From Chaetorhynchus papuensis (lineage: Eukaryota > Chordata > Aves > Passeriformes > Rhipiduridae), in the NCBI GenBank assembly GCA_013396525.1, contig VWYX01000354.1:574961-638960 (forward strand): a DNA stretch of 64,000 bases. Direction: 5' to 3'. Shown here one piece after another: positions 42,401 through 50,272 of the stretch. The position numbers and the translations under genes are program-made. The notes beneath the pieces were generated by a model. The model did not search any database, was not told the origin of the DNA, and was given only the letters and a program-made list of their open reading frames with translations. How positions within the stretch are numbered: position 1 is the first letter of the stretch; each line of letters begins with the position of its first letter.

Positions 42401-45400
42401 AAATTATGTAACTACATAACAACTCAAATAAATGGCAAAGATCCAGAACAACAAGAGAGAAGACAAAAAATAAAATATGTTCTACTAAAATACATCTTTC
42501 AAATTATCATTTGAAATGTTAATTTGCAGAATAAGCCAGTAAATAGCAAATATCACAGTGTCAATTTGAAGTTGTATAAGATATAGCAAATGTGGTTTAG
42601 GGGAATATAAACACATCAAAACAGTAATCAGGTTCTAAGCACATAAAACCAAACAGGAAAAACATCTTTAAACTCTAGTACTAACGTACTTAGAACAAGC
42701 ACTGTAATGCAATGCATAATCTTGAATACTAGAGGGAATTTCAGCAGACATACCTTTTCTCTCTGTTTTCTGTGCAGGGATGGAAGATGTGGATGTAGAC
42801 AGTTTTGATAAAGTAGATGCTCCATTAGCATCAAAGGATTTCTTTGGCTGGTGATCAGATTGTAGAGAAAATGGACTAGGAGGAACAGTGCTTGGGGCAG
42901 CAGTTGGATGAACCACTGGTTTGATGGGATGCTGTACTGGAGTAGAACTACTGTGAGTCTCTGCTCTTGGCAGTCTGTAGTCTCTGTCATTGTGCCTGCT
43001 TGTTTGAGATAAAATATTCTGTGGGAGCATACTGCTGGTGTCACTGGAATGTTTGTCTTCCACTTTTTTTCAGGATTCCCCAAGTAATGTTGCAATAAGA
43101 AAAAAAAGATTTAATTAGAAACAAGTCTAAGATTGCAGTGACTGATTAATACAGCTGCACACCAACAACTAGAGCTGATTGAACTTCTTATGATTAAAAA
43201 AAGCCTCAAGTAGATCAGCATCAAAAAAGGCAAAATTTAATTCTACTCACTGACAAAATGCATTTTCTCTGACCTTTGCTTGATTTAGAGTTCCGGTTAA
43301 GCACTGTGTTTTGATGAAAGGCTGCTTTATAACGAGTGTTACAGTCAAGTTAACTTTTGAAGTCTCCTAAAAAAATCTAAATCAAGATCTATTATTTCCA
43401 TCTTGTATTTAGTGTGAAGAGATAATCTGTGCCATTTTTCCTTTGTTCATCAAAAACCCTGAACATCAAGTCTAATTTAATAGTTTCACATTCTAGCCTT
43501 CAAAGAATTCCTTTCCATGTCACTTGAGTACTACTACAACAAATTTACTTTTATACATTTTTTTAGACATTTATATGTATTAAACGAGTGACTAATCTGC
43601 ATTGGTCACACGATCACACACTTTAAAACATGCTACTCAGTGAACATACCAAACAAATACAGAGTAGCTCTTTTTATAGATTCCTACATTTTCACCTGTC
43701 ACAAACCAAATACTCACTGCATTATGCATGTCTGCTATCTTTTTGCAGCATCCAGTATATTTTAGCATATGCAGTAAGTTTCAGTGTACACAAAAAAACA
43801 GCCCTTTATATATCTCTACCTTGCCAAATCCCAAGAGCGTGGGTGAAGAATAATACTTCGGCTGCTACTTTTAAACTACCCTGAGAACTATGCTACAAAT
43901 TTACCCAAACTACATCAGCATACAGGCAGAATCTCAAAGTACAACTATTTTCCAGAAGAAAATTGACAAAGATTAAAGCTAGGTATCAAGACAAAAATCT
44001 CCAAGTTACAGAAATTTATAGTCCAGGGAAGATTTCACTAAGATTATTGATGGGGTAAAAATATGCTCTCAATAACATACACAAGCCTCTGAAAAGCCTG
44101 ATATCAAAATTAAATTATTACTTTTAGATGTGAAATCTTTATTTTTAAGCTCAGCATATGACATTAGCAGGTCTCAATGATCACGACAGTCCAACTAAAC
44201 TACAGATTACGCAAGCTGTTTAAGTAACTACCCATGAAGATAATTAAATTTGGCAGTAAAAGCCACAAAAAGGAGGAGCATCATGAAAAGCATTAAGCAA
44301 GCACTGCACTAGTAAAGTTATTTAGAGAAACAACATTTGGGAGAGTTAACTGTGCTTTCCACTTTGGCTTTTATATATAAAAAGGTGAGAAAAACAGCTA
44401 AGGAAAGGGATTTTAATTTTTTTTTTTAAGTTTGGAAAAGAAAACAGTAATGTGCAAACAAGGCAAGAATATATTGCTGTAAAAAAACCACATACTTCCA
44501 CTGGCAAACCCACTGGCAGCTGTCGCCTGCATCACCTCTCTTCTGTAATCCCTATCTTTTGGAAAACTGTTAACTGACATTTTGCTTGCTTCTTTTTGTC
44601 TCTGCTCTCTGAAGAAAAAAAAAACAAAAGTTAGGTAAGAACTTACATTATCTAATAATATAAGAGTTTCTGTAAGTTACATGAGATGAATTAAACTGTT
44701 AAGAGCTTGCTGCTACAGGTGGGGTTAGCAAACTCCAGCCACTGCTTCCTTGTATCTGTGCTTGTTGAAGTCCACAATATATCAGTTTAGCTCACTAATC
44801 TTGTCAAAAAAAAAAACAAAAAAAAAAGCCACCCCAAAACAAAACAACATTCACCAAAAAACCCAAAATAAAACAAGAAAAAAAAAACAACAAAAAACCC
44901 CAATCAAGCAAAAAACCATCCCCACACAAACCAACCAACCATACTGCCCTCTCAGGCTCTGGACTGTCAAGGGATAGAAGAGGTGCCAGAGGTCATGGTA
45001 AGGGTAGGAACACAGCAGACTTAGACCACAATCTTTTATAGCAGTAATCTATTAGATAAGCTTAACTGTTCTGAAATGTGCTTAAGAATATTTGTTCTTT
45101 ATACAATTAAAACAAACACAGACACATACCTTTCCAGCCACTCTTTTGGTTTTTCCCACTGTGAAACTTCTGTTCGGCAGTTGTAGTAGTATTTTTTGCC
45201 TGAAGAGCTGATGTGTTCAGACCAATCATCCGCAGAATCATAAGCCTTTGAAATGCAAACAGCGTTGGATGAAAGCTGACTTCTTTTAATATACAAATTT
45301 AATAGCTTTTACTGTTTTTAAAACTGCATGGCATCCTAATATGTACCCATATCACTGCTTTCCACCATCTCTAAATGCCTGTTTCATTAAAAGATCGAAG

Positions 45401-46100
45401 ACATGACCACTATGCTCCTGTTGCATTCTGCAGTAGTTTCCCATCAATCCCCTTAACAAAATTTAATAGTACGTTTAGTGGGATACACTAGTGTCAATAC
45501 TGATAATATTAGTCTCCTTCACCTTACAACATCCTCAAAATTATTATCTTTCCAAAATTTTTCTACAGATCACAAATTTACCCATTTTGTTTTACGGCAA
45601 TTTTTAACAAATACCACTCTAACTACTAAAACTTTGATACTGAAGTGACTAAAATTCACAATATGTAATGTATTTCAAATAAGTAAAATCATACTATCTG
45701 CTCTAGATTTACTACAAAGTTCATGGAAAATATTTCTGTACCTGTGTCATTTAAATAATCTAGTATTTTAAAATTAATGACAGGTAACTCAAAGCTCTAA
45801 TGTTTACCAGTTAGAACAGTTTTAAAACATACAACAACTGCAGGATGGGTTTACAGAGCGGTTATAAAATAAAGACAGATGTTGGAAAACTCAAGCACAT
45901 AATGTACATGCTGCCTGTCTTAGACAAAATTATGAAAATATGGTGCATATAAACAGGGCAACACATGGATGAAAACCAATCACAAATACTCACTGCATCA
46001 GAAGTTTTGCTTGGATTATTGCTGGGATTAGAAGAATGTGAATTTGAACTATGAAGAGCACTGTGGTTGTGTGAATTTTCTTGTGGAGAGTAACTGGTCC
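9416..46100 (-). CDS. WAC: WAC, partial spliced CDS (exons 4-14)
   Basis: Eleven minus-strand exons join in frame to encode about 553 residues, ending at the TGA at 9416-9418. The order is Ser/His/Asn-rich segment, WW domain, long Ser/Thr/Pro/Gln-rich low-complexity middle, Leu/Gln/Ala-rich segment, C-terminal coiled coil. This is the layout of vertebrate WAC, and I recognise the sequence throughout. From family knowledge, WAC is a nuclear adaptor. Its WW domain binds the phosphorylated C-terminal domain of RNA polymerase II, and its coiled coil binds RNF20/RNF40, which promotes H2B monoubiquitination. Roles in autophagy, mTORC1 control and mitotic entry are also reported. Compared with my memory of the mammalian protein (about 647 residues), only the first 92 or so residues are missing; they should be encoded beyond 64000. 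Joined order: 46100-45994, 45245-45130, 44608-44496, 43062-42754, 26986-26741, 24792-24673, 23688-23540, 20107-19989, 15268-15082, 11980-11853, 9485-9416. Confidence 0.96.
9486..11852 (-). other. WAC: WAC intron 13
   Basis: A 2.4 kb AT-rich intron with GTAAGT donor and ttgcag acceptor. The only structure seen is a perfect 31-bp tandem duplication near 11523-11586, listed separately. No nested gene is recognised. Confidence 0.85.
11523..11586. repeat. Perfect tandem duplication, 31-bp unit x2
   Basis: The unit beginning ACTCTAGAAGCATGCTGAAA at 11524 is repeated exactly from 11555 to 11585. The two copies abut and are identical, which points to a recent duplication. It lies in WAC intron 13, about 270 bases downstream of exon 13 in the transcript. 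Confidence 0.97.
11853..11980 (-). CDS. WAC: WAC exon 13 (coiled coil, first part)
   Basis: This exon is 128 bases long, encoding [32 protein letters not shown] and [10 protein letters not shown], with AG left over for the next Arg codon. Regular leucine, isoleucine and valine spacing with charged residues between fits a coiled coil. From family knowledge this region mediates RNF20/RNF40 binding. The acceptor lies in a CTGCAG at 11986-11981 and the donor is GTAAGT from 11852, a strong consensus donor. Confidence 0.95.
11981..15081 (-). other. WAC: WAC intron 12
   Basis: A 3.1 kb intron between exons 12 and 13. It contains one ERVL-type LTR (about 12745-13247, antisense to WAC). The rest is AT-rich with no other feature that I recognise. 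Confidence 0.85.
12745..13247 (+). mobile_element. Solo or fragmentary avian ERVL-type LTR
   Basis: About 500 bases match the long LTR of the bird ERVL-type families as I know it. Signposts in order are the start AATTCTCTTCATAGCAG, the middle GGGACAGCTGACCCAAACTG and ATATTCCATACCACAC, the block CAGGGACTGGCTTGGCATCG, and the 3' part GAGTTTTCTCACTTTTGCC with GGCTGTGTGGTGCTTAGCTG. The A/T-rich segment before the last part is shortened, and neither exact end nor a target duplication is clear. There is no internal retroviral sequence beside it, so it is a solo LTR or fragment. It is inverted relative to WAC transcription. Confidence 0.85.
15082..15268 (-). CDS. WAC: WAC exon 12 (start of the conserved C-terminal region)
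   Basis: This exon is 187 bases long: a Ser/Asn-rich beginning ([15 protein letters not shown]), a variable linker, then the conserved block [30 protein letters not shown]. The acceptor is tttcttctag; the start at 15268 is fixed by completing the split Ser codon. The donor is GTGAGT from 15081. From the LTP motif onwards the sequence is strongly conserved and leads into the C-terminal coiled coil that contacts RNF20/40. Confidence 0.95.
15269..19988 (-). other. WAC: WAC intron 11
   Basis: A 4.7 kb intron holding an old CR1 copy (16254-16715, antisense to WAC). The remainder is AT-rich and unannotated. The open frames seen here, including one of 124 codons near 18873-19247, show no recognisable domain. 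Confidence 0.8.
16254..16715 (+). mobile_element. Old CR1 LINE fragment with internal duplication
   Basis: CR1 3' coding-end sequence, heavily diverged. The first piece, 16254-16330, encodes [22 protein letters not shown], interrupted further on. At about 16372 the sequence steps back to an earlier CR1 position (TCTGGAGCACTGTGT) and repeats the same block in diverged form near 16440-16490 (GAGAACCACACAGACGACTA). It then goes forward through CTGGAAAAGAGAGGGCTG, GACTCTTTTCAGAGGTGCAC and GGTAGTCAAACATTAGAA. It is therefore either two overlapping CR1 copies or one with an internal duplication. It is dead and antisense to WAC. Confidence 0.75.
19989..20107 (-). CDS. WAC: WAC exon 11 (Gln/Pro/Ala-rich)
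   Basis: This exon is 119 bases long. It begins on a complete codon ([13 protein letters not shown]), continues [15 protein letters not shown] and ends [10 protein letters not shown], with AG left over for the next Ser codon. The acceptor is aactttccag and the donor GTATAT begins at 19988. This segment varies more from mammalian WAC than the other exons, as expected for a disordered linker, but the [12 protein letters not shown] and GHEP blocks are kept. Confidence 0.93.
20108..23539 (-). other. WAC: WAC intron 10
   Basis: A 3.4 kb intron. A short 11-bp repeat (ACTGTAAGATC, about 2.5 copies) lies near 21355-21383. A patch richer in GC lies at about 21950-22200 with no recognisable family. 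No nested gene seen. Confidence 0.8.
23540..23688 (-). CDS. WAC: WAC exon 10 (Ser-Pro repeats)
   Basis: This exon is 149 bases long, encoding [43 protein letters not shown] and ending VSSQQK. The first Ala codon is split with exon 9, and the exon ends on a complete codon. The acceptor is tcctttacag and the donor GTAAGC begins at 23539. The product is rich in Ser-Pro and Thr-Pro pairs, typical sites for proline-directed kinases; that use is an inference. It is very close to mammalian WAC. Confidence 0.94.
23689..24672 (-). other. WAC: WAC intron 9
   Basis: A 984-base AT-rich intron with GTATTC donor and tttacag acceptor. Nothing else is recognised in it. Confidence 0.85.
24673..24792 (-). CDS. 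WAC: WAC exon 9 ([12 protein letters not shown] segment)
   Basis: This exon is 120 bases long, encoding [13 protein letters not shown], then [14 protein letters not shown] and [10 protein letters not shown]. The Val codon is split with exon 8. The acceptor is ctgttttcag and the donor GTATTC begins at 24672, a less common donor with T at position +4. As I recall, mammals have Ala between Ser and Phe in the GPSAFNITS stretch. Here that codon is absent (TCT then TTC), a one-residue difference inside the exon. Confidence 0.94.
24793..26740 (-). other. WAC: WAC intron 8
   Basis: A 1.9 kb intron. It includes open frames of up to 132 codons around 25318-25883, in a patch slightly richer in GC, but they show no domain or repeat signature that I recognise and have no splice context. 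Confidence 0.8.
26741..26986 (-). CDS. WAC: WAC exon 8 (Pro-rich plus [13 protein letters not shown] segment)
   Basis: This exon is 246 bases long. It opens with the Glu codon split with exon 7 ([13 protein letters not shown]), continues Ser/Thr/Pro/Ala-rich, then reads [14 protein letters not shown] followed by a leucine-rich amphipathic run ([15 protein letters not shown]) and VDISKINE. The acceptor is cttctgttcag, and the donor GTAAGG begins at 26740. The leucine-rich run is a conserved WAC feature and is likely helical. The 5' side is intron 7, about 15.8 kb, which holds the endogenous retrovirus. Confidence 0.95.
30121..30537 (+). repeat. 5' LTR of the provirus
   Basis: It starts TGTGCTGGTTCTGGCCAGGA, the classic avian ERVL LTR start, and runs to just before the primer binding site. 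The poly(A) signal position reads AGTAAA instead of AATAAA (about 30374). The middle differs from the LTR in intron 12, so this is a different LTR subfamily. The 160-codon open frame across it is a chance frame. The 3' limit is within about 10 bases. Confidence 0.88.
30548..30565 (+). other. Provirus primer binding site, tRNA-Lys type
   Basis: TGGTGCCCAATGGGGTAC follows the 5' LTR after a spacer of about 10 bases. It resembles the binding site for tRNA-Lys(1,2), whose usual form starts TGGCGCCCAAC, with several changes. Its position directly after the LTR supports the call. Confidence 0.7.
30570..32470 (+). pseudogene. Provirus gag-like region, degraded
   Basis: The segment between the primer binding site and protease is where gag lies in this family. 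It is broken into short frames in all three phases, none longer than about 80 codons. A degenerate nucleocapsid zinc knuckle can be seen from 32234 (CFSC, then GH), with the final Cys lost and spacing off by one. The identification rests mainly on position. Confidence 0.65.
32471..33005 (+). pseudogene. Provirus protease (pro) remnant
   Basis: Two overlapping open pieces in different phases (to about 32750, then from 32748 to 33002) show a retroviral aspartic protease. The catalytic motif is at 32593, reading Asp-Thr-Ser where the family normally has Asp-Thr-Gly. The conserved ILGRDY turn of the C-terminal part follows at about 32772. A frameshift near 32750 separates the two halves. Inactive. 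Confidence 0.82.
33006..34290 (+). pseudogene. Provirus reverse transcriptase remnant
   Basis: The fingers region is seen at about 33100-33200 ([13 protein letters not shown] block). The catalytic YIDD motif is intact at 33393-33404, followed by the thumb region in the longest open piece, which ends at 33656. Stop codons and frameshifts occur before and after, for example near 33217 and 33655. YIDD rather than YMDD is common in class III elements. It cannot encode an active enzyme. Confidence 0.88.
34291..34700 (+). pseudogene. Provirus RNase H remnant
   Basis: The segment after reverse transcriptase contains the TDGS motif of the RNase H active site at 34304-34315. Downstream the frame is soon lost to stops. 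The call rests on this motif and on gene order. Confidence 0.65.
34701..35660 (+). pseudogene. Provirus integrase remnant
   Basis: The zinc-binding His/His...Cys/Cys region is visible: a histidine-rich stretch near 34795-34805 and a Cys-x2-Cys pair at 34888-34899. In the catalytic core, the DNGTHF motif with the second acidic residue starts at 35161. Several stops and frameshifts interrupt the frame. Integrase ends about 180 bases before the 3' LTR, leaving no envelope gene. Confidence 0.82.
35820..35832 (+). other. Provirus polypurine tract, probable
   Basis: AATAAAGGGTGGA sits directly before the 3' LTR, where the plus-strand primer of retroviral reverse transcription is expected. It is short and interrupted by T. 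Confidence 0.5.
35836..36150 (+). repeat. 3' LTR of the provirus, shortened
   Basis: It starts TATCCTGGTTCTGGTCAGGA, aligned to the 5' LTR start, with TG mutated to TA. It keeps the AATAAA poly(A) signal (about 36096) that the 5' LTR has lost. Similarity fades after about 36150, so the last 100 or so bases of the LTR are missing or deleted and no target site duplication can be recognised. It includes a C-rich run near 35982-35993. Confidence 0.85.
42754..43062 (-). CDS. WAC: WAC exon 7 (Ser/Pro/His-rich linker)
   Basis: This is the longest coding exon in the window, 309 bases. It encodes [16 protein letters not shown], a [14 protein letters not shown] segment, a proline-rich section around HPIKPVVHP, and ends at PAQKTERK. 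The start is fixed by the join to exon 6: A from exon 6 plus TG here makes the Met codon. The acceptor is a weak-looking gaaaaaaag with few pyrimidines. The donor is GTATGT from 42753. The product is low-complexity and probably disordered, with several Ser-Pro sites. A longer open frame overlaps on the same strand (42628-43095), but it is a shadow and not the coding frame. Confidence 0.95.
43063..44495 (-). other. WAC: WAC intron 6
   Basis: A 1.4 kb AT-rich intron with GTATGT donor and a purine-rich acceptor (gaaaaaaag). Nothing else is recognised in it. Confidence 0.85.
44496..44608 (-). CDS. WAC: WAC exon 6 (basic, Arg/Lys-rich)
   Basis: This exon is 113 bases long. Its first A completes the Arg codon split at the end of exon 5, giving [15 protein letters not shown], then a charged stretch ([13 protein letters not shown]) and a small-residue end (TAASGFASG). 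The final A begins the Met codon completed by exon 7. The acceptor is tttcttcag plus AG: the cag at 44611-44609 is followed by a second AG at 44608-44607, and the reading frame selects the start at 44608. The donor is GTATGT from 44495. The exon continues the charged helix that follows the WW domain in WAC. Confidence 0.94.
44609..45129 (-). other. WAC: WAC intron 5, with GU-rich low-complexity tract
   Basis: A short 521-base intron between the WW exon and exon 6. About a quarter of it (44805-44940) is low-complexity A/C on the + strand, that is, U/G-rich in the transcript, beginning about 190 nt after the WW exon. Confidence 0.88.
44805..44940. repeat. A/C-rich low-complexity tract (U/G-rich in WAC RNA)
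   Basis: Runs such as AAAAAAAAAACAAAAAAAAAA and CCCCAAAACAAAAC, ending in ACAAACCAACCAACC. On the WAC strand the end reads GGTTGGTTGGTTTGTGTGGG, a possible two-layer G-quadruplex. Confidence 0.85.
45130..45245 (-). CDS. WAC: WAC exon 5 (WW domain)
   Basis: This exon is 116 bases long and starts [11 protein letters not shown]. It encodes a full WW domain. The first signature Trp is at 45224-45222, followed by the GKKYYYN aromatic core. The second Trp is at 45158-45156, 22 residues on, and the partner Pro is at 45149-45147. The acceptor is catttcaaag. The donor GTATGT begins at 45129, splitting an Arg codon after AG. In WAC this domain binds proline-rich or phospho-Ser-Pro ligands, including the RNA polymerase II C-terminal domain. 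All key WW residues are intact, so the domain should be functional. Confidence 0.97.
45246..45993 (-). other. WAC: WAC intron 4
   Basis: A 748-base AT-rich intron with GTGAGT donor and atttcaaag acceptor. No other feature seen. Confidence 0.87.
45994..46100 (-). CDS. WAC: WAC exon 4 (Ser/His/Asn-rich segment)
   Basis: This exon is 107 bases long. Its first two bases complete a glycine codon begun in the previous exon, and 35 codons follow, starting [10 protein letters not shown] and ending KTSDA. The acceptor reads ttctttcag on the minus strand, and the donor GTGAGT lies at 45993-45988. The product is low-complexity (Ser, Asn, His) and probably disordered, leading into the WW domain. The match to the segment before the WW domain of mammalian WAC is almost exact. 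It is the most 5' WAC exon I can find in the window. Confidence 0.95.
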
Positions 46101-49100
46101 CTGAAAGAAAAGAGAAAGACTGTTCACCATGTATGCTTTCAAAGAAATTAGCTATCTGCATTCTAAAGAGGTGAAGGGGAAAGAAGAGGGAAGGAGAAAA
46201 GGAAAGTTGTCCATAGCCTGGACCACAGCATAGTTCAGATGCAGAAGTATTTCAAGAGACCACATGCACATTTCTTTTTCACATAGTATAAAACTCACGT
46301 TGATTTTCTAATTACAGTAACACAGTATGCCCCTTCACTGGTCTAACTCTCAAACTTTATTCCATTACTAGCAAATAGCCTTTATAATTTTGATGCTTTG
46401 AAGAGTCCTAACATGATTCAGAAATTAACAGGCATTTTCTCCTCAACATTAGATCAGAAAATTTAAATAAGCTTATGAACAACCTACATGGTTAGATGCA
46501 TAAAAGCAGGTTTTAAGTTAACTGAAGCAATGCTGTTTCCTTAAAACTGCTGTTTTCTTTTGAGACTATTTGTAATTAGTTCTGGGTAACTATTTCTGTT
46601 TATGCACACAGATCAGAATAAATTTTCCTGCACCTCAGTCTCTGCAATAAAGGTACTGACATCTAGAATACCAAAAGCAGCATTTCCCAAACTGCCACCT
46701 GCTTCTGGCCTCTCTACCAACTACTCTTCAGGGCAAGCTGGTTTTCTTCAATGTGAAAACACCTGAACAGCTGAAACCAGAAAGGAGATAATTCTCAACA
46801 CCTTTTAGACCAGTATTTGTGCCTAAGCTCAAGTCACCCGAACAGTTCCGTTTACAATTAAGCTAGGACATCCAATCAATTCTGCAATCTTGTTTTAAAT
46901 TTCTTGCTCTCTAGAATTTCTAAGCAAGTAAAAACTCGTCCATTGTTCTTCATGTGATTTTTTTTTTTGTTAAGTTTTAAATGTTCACATAAATCACACC
47001 AAACTAAGAAAAATAATTTCTTACACATTTCAGGGAAAACCCTAGATATTCTAAATATAGCACTCTCCCAGCCTTTATCTTCCCTTTCCCCACTGAGAAA
47101 TTTCTAAATACCCAGGGATACTTACTACATCAAGTATCATTTTGCTTTACAAGTTATATAGTAATCTAAATATGAAGCCAAAGTGATTTGAAAATGGCAA
47201 AGACTTTATCTTATGGGCAATTACAGTAAAGAACAGTAAAGGACTGATAGGTAGCAGTGAATGGAGTCATTAAAAAAAAACTGTTTTAGTCTTCCAAGAG
47301 CTACACACACAGAACATTACTAAATGACACAGTACGGTTCAGAATGAGAGCCGTTGTAATGCAAATTCTGTCTTCTGAGCCTTCTAACTATACAAGCACT
47401 GACAAAATTACTATTTCAAACTTCTTTCTCCCCACCTTTAACTGTGCAGGTTAGAAAAACAGTCCATCACAAAAGCAAAGAGGTACACCATCAGCAAACT
47501 GTTTAGTACCCTACAAAGGTTAAAGATCAATTTGCACACACACGAGTTACTGCAACCTGAACCAGCAATACCTCAAAACTTTTCCCTACACTATTTTGGC
47601 TAAAACTGTATGTTATTCTCTGTAAAGATATAAGGAAAAAAAAAAAAAGAAAAACAGAGTAAGTCTCATACTCAAATACAGGCTTTCAAAAGCTAGACCA
47701 TAGTCCTACACCAAAAGTATGTTGCATGGTCAGAGCCAGGCAGAATGACAGCATGGGGCAAGTTAGGCTTGTCAAAGCAGTGTTTACAACCATCACACAC
47801 TTGTGATGCACATGCCTACCAACAACAAAAACAATACATTTATAGATGCATTTGATTCCCCTGGATATAAGTAGTATATCATAATTACAAGGCTGTACTC
47901 CTCAGTTACACCAACAGTCTCATCTTTTTTTCACACTGACTACAGAGTGAAATAGCTGTTTAATATTTTTGTATTAGTCATTCTTTTAGTCTTTTTTTAT
48001 TTACTATAACCTTCTACTGAGATAAAAATCATTACAATTTCTTAATGTATTTTTGTAGGTTGTTCAATAAGACATATTTTAATTAATTTTTGCTATGAGA
48101 TAAAATCATCTCCCTTCCTCAAAGAAAAAATGAGATGAAAATTTACCAGATGGCTTTGTTTGAACAGTCCCTTCAAAACATCAGAAAGGACCAATGCATT
48201 TAATTTACTGTAATCCCGTACCATGGATGCAGTAACACTGTATTTTGTTCAGCATGCTCAAGATGTACATGGTGATTTTTAAATACTGTAGTGGCCTAAA
48301 TACGCCACCACAGTGAATGTAATCTAACAGGCATTTTCCAAACATGAGAAAGAGCCAGCAACATAGCTATTACATCAATAAAATACTGTAAAGCCAATTC
48401 TACCCAACCCATGAACAAACCCCTCAAACTGACTGTGCAGACTTTCAAACCCCCCACGGTCTGTCTGCTCAGCAGCATGCCCCCCATTTCGCACTGTGCC
48501 CAGCCCCAGTACTGAGTCACCAAGCGCTCTGCAGGAGTATCTGAGCAGCTGCAGCAAGTCACACCCACCTCCAGCTGGCCCCGATAGAGAAACACCTACT
48601 ATGCAGAAGTTTCTTCAGAAGGGGTCTGGGGGCCTCTCGGCACTGAGCTGCAGTCCTCCGAGACTGCCCACCCACAGGCTCCATCCTTGAGGAATCCTGT
48701 CCTACCTGAGCTAGCCTCAGCTGCATAAAAACTGATCACGGCTGCTCCAGCAATGCCGACTGCCTCGGGTCACCAGGACAAGCCATGTGGGCATTTACAG
48801 GGCCAGCCACAAACACGTGCCGATGGCGCCTGGGACAGTTACACGGGGTAATTACAGGTGTGGGCTCACCACCCATGCCTCCATTCTATCTTACACATAA
48901 CACCACTTTGTGTTTGGATCTCTACCCAAACTTCAGGAATGAGCATACGAAAGGACTGCTAAACTGCTATTTGCTGTTGGAAAGCTTCCAAGACCAAAGC
49001 AGATGATACTCTGCAGAACAAGAATTTTAGGCACTTCATACAAGTTAAGGGCTTAAAGACTGTATGTAAACATGACAACCATATACCAAATTACTTATTT

Positions 49101-50220
49101 ATACTGAGGCAGCAAGGTTTTAGTATGTGGTTAAATCCATTCACAGCCATCATCTAGGAATCTGACAACCCAGCCAAGCAAGCAGTGCCAGCTCAGGTTG
49201 TCTGAGAGAATTGTTGAAGATATTTAAAAGGCCAGAAAGCAACCCACAAGCAGAGGTCTACCTCTAGAAATAAGGGGGGTTCCCCTCACTTGAATGCTAG
49301 GCTTCACCATTAGCAAAGCCTAACCCCAAGCCATTTTAAGGTGGCTGTGACTTGCAATCAGCTCTGCATCTCCCAAGTTGCCTGCCTGGCAAAGCAGATC
49401 ACGAGAACAGGATCACTAAGAATAGTCCATAACCCTGGAACAGGCCTGGTAAGGTAGACAGTATACTACTGTCCCTTGAGACAGTTCCCCATGGCACTTC
49501 CTACATTTTCCTTTTACAGTTAGACCTTCCTTACCAGTTCCACTTTCTTCAGGAAAGAAGAACAAGGACGTGTTTTTACACTCCTTAATAAGCATATTTT
49601 CAGATTTAGTAATTGCTAATATATATCTTTGACATGCCATAGGGAAATTCATATTGTGTTAGAAATATTCTAGTTTCAGAACTCCCCATGGAAATGTTTA
49701 CTGCACAATCACAGTGAGTTTCCTCAGTTTAATCATTATTTTGAAAGCAGTTAAAGCTGGAAAGAGCTACTCCTAACTAGAAGATGGCCAAAAAGGGCAT
49801 CAGCACTAGAGTTATATAAAACTGTAGTGGTGCAACCGTGAGAGCAAGTCTTCCCTAGTGATGAACAAGTCACAGGGCAGGTCAGAGTCAAGGTTAAAAT
49901 ATCACAGCTATCTCCGAGTCTTTCCAACAAAAATCACATCTTCCTTGCTAATGCATGAAGATCACCAGAAAGCACAAAGAGCAAGGGTCTGGGAACCAAC
50001 CCAAAACTGACTTAATGCCTACTACAGATTCGAGATTCTGTCACACCAAGATTTATTTTAATGTTTTTGTAAGTTGTTTCCATATCCCAACTGCTGAATC
50101 CAAGATACTTTGAACTGCAACAAGGGCTCAAAACTATGCCAGACTTGAAAAACAGATATAACGTAGGATGAAATAAGAATACTCCATTTTGCAATATAGT
50201 CAATTTTCTCTAGCAATTAT

Positions 50221-50272
50221 CACATTTAATTAACATCTCCATTAACCACACTTAATTAGCATCTCCATTAAC
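50221..50272. repeat. Tandem duplication, 26-bp unit x2
   Basis: CACATTTAATTAACATCTCC plus ATTAAC is followed directly by the same 26 bases with two differences (C for T, G for A). It is a small local duplication in WAC intron 3. Confidence 0.93.

Larger units (their letters stand above)
26987..42753 (-). other. WAC: WAC intron 7, host of a provirus
   Basis: The largest complete intron, about 15.8 kb. It carries the ERVL-like provirus at 30121 to about 36150, antisense to WAC. The flanks 26987-30120 and 36151-42753 are AT-rich with short simple repeats (ACACAC near 27180; poly(A) near 37300 and 38050). A patch richer in GC at about 38220-38520 does not match a family that I know. I found no extra in-frame WAC exon. 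Confidence 0.85.

Noticed and set aside
42628..43095. 155-codon minus-strand open frame over WAC exon 7
   Set aside because: It reads WAC exon 7 in the wrong phase. The correct frame gives the conserved WAC protein and joins both neighbours in phase.
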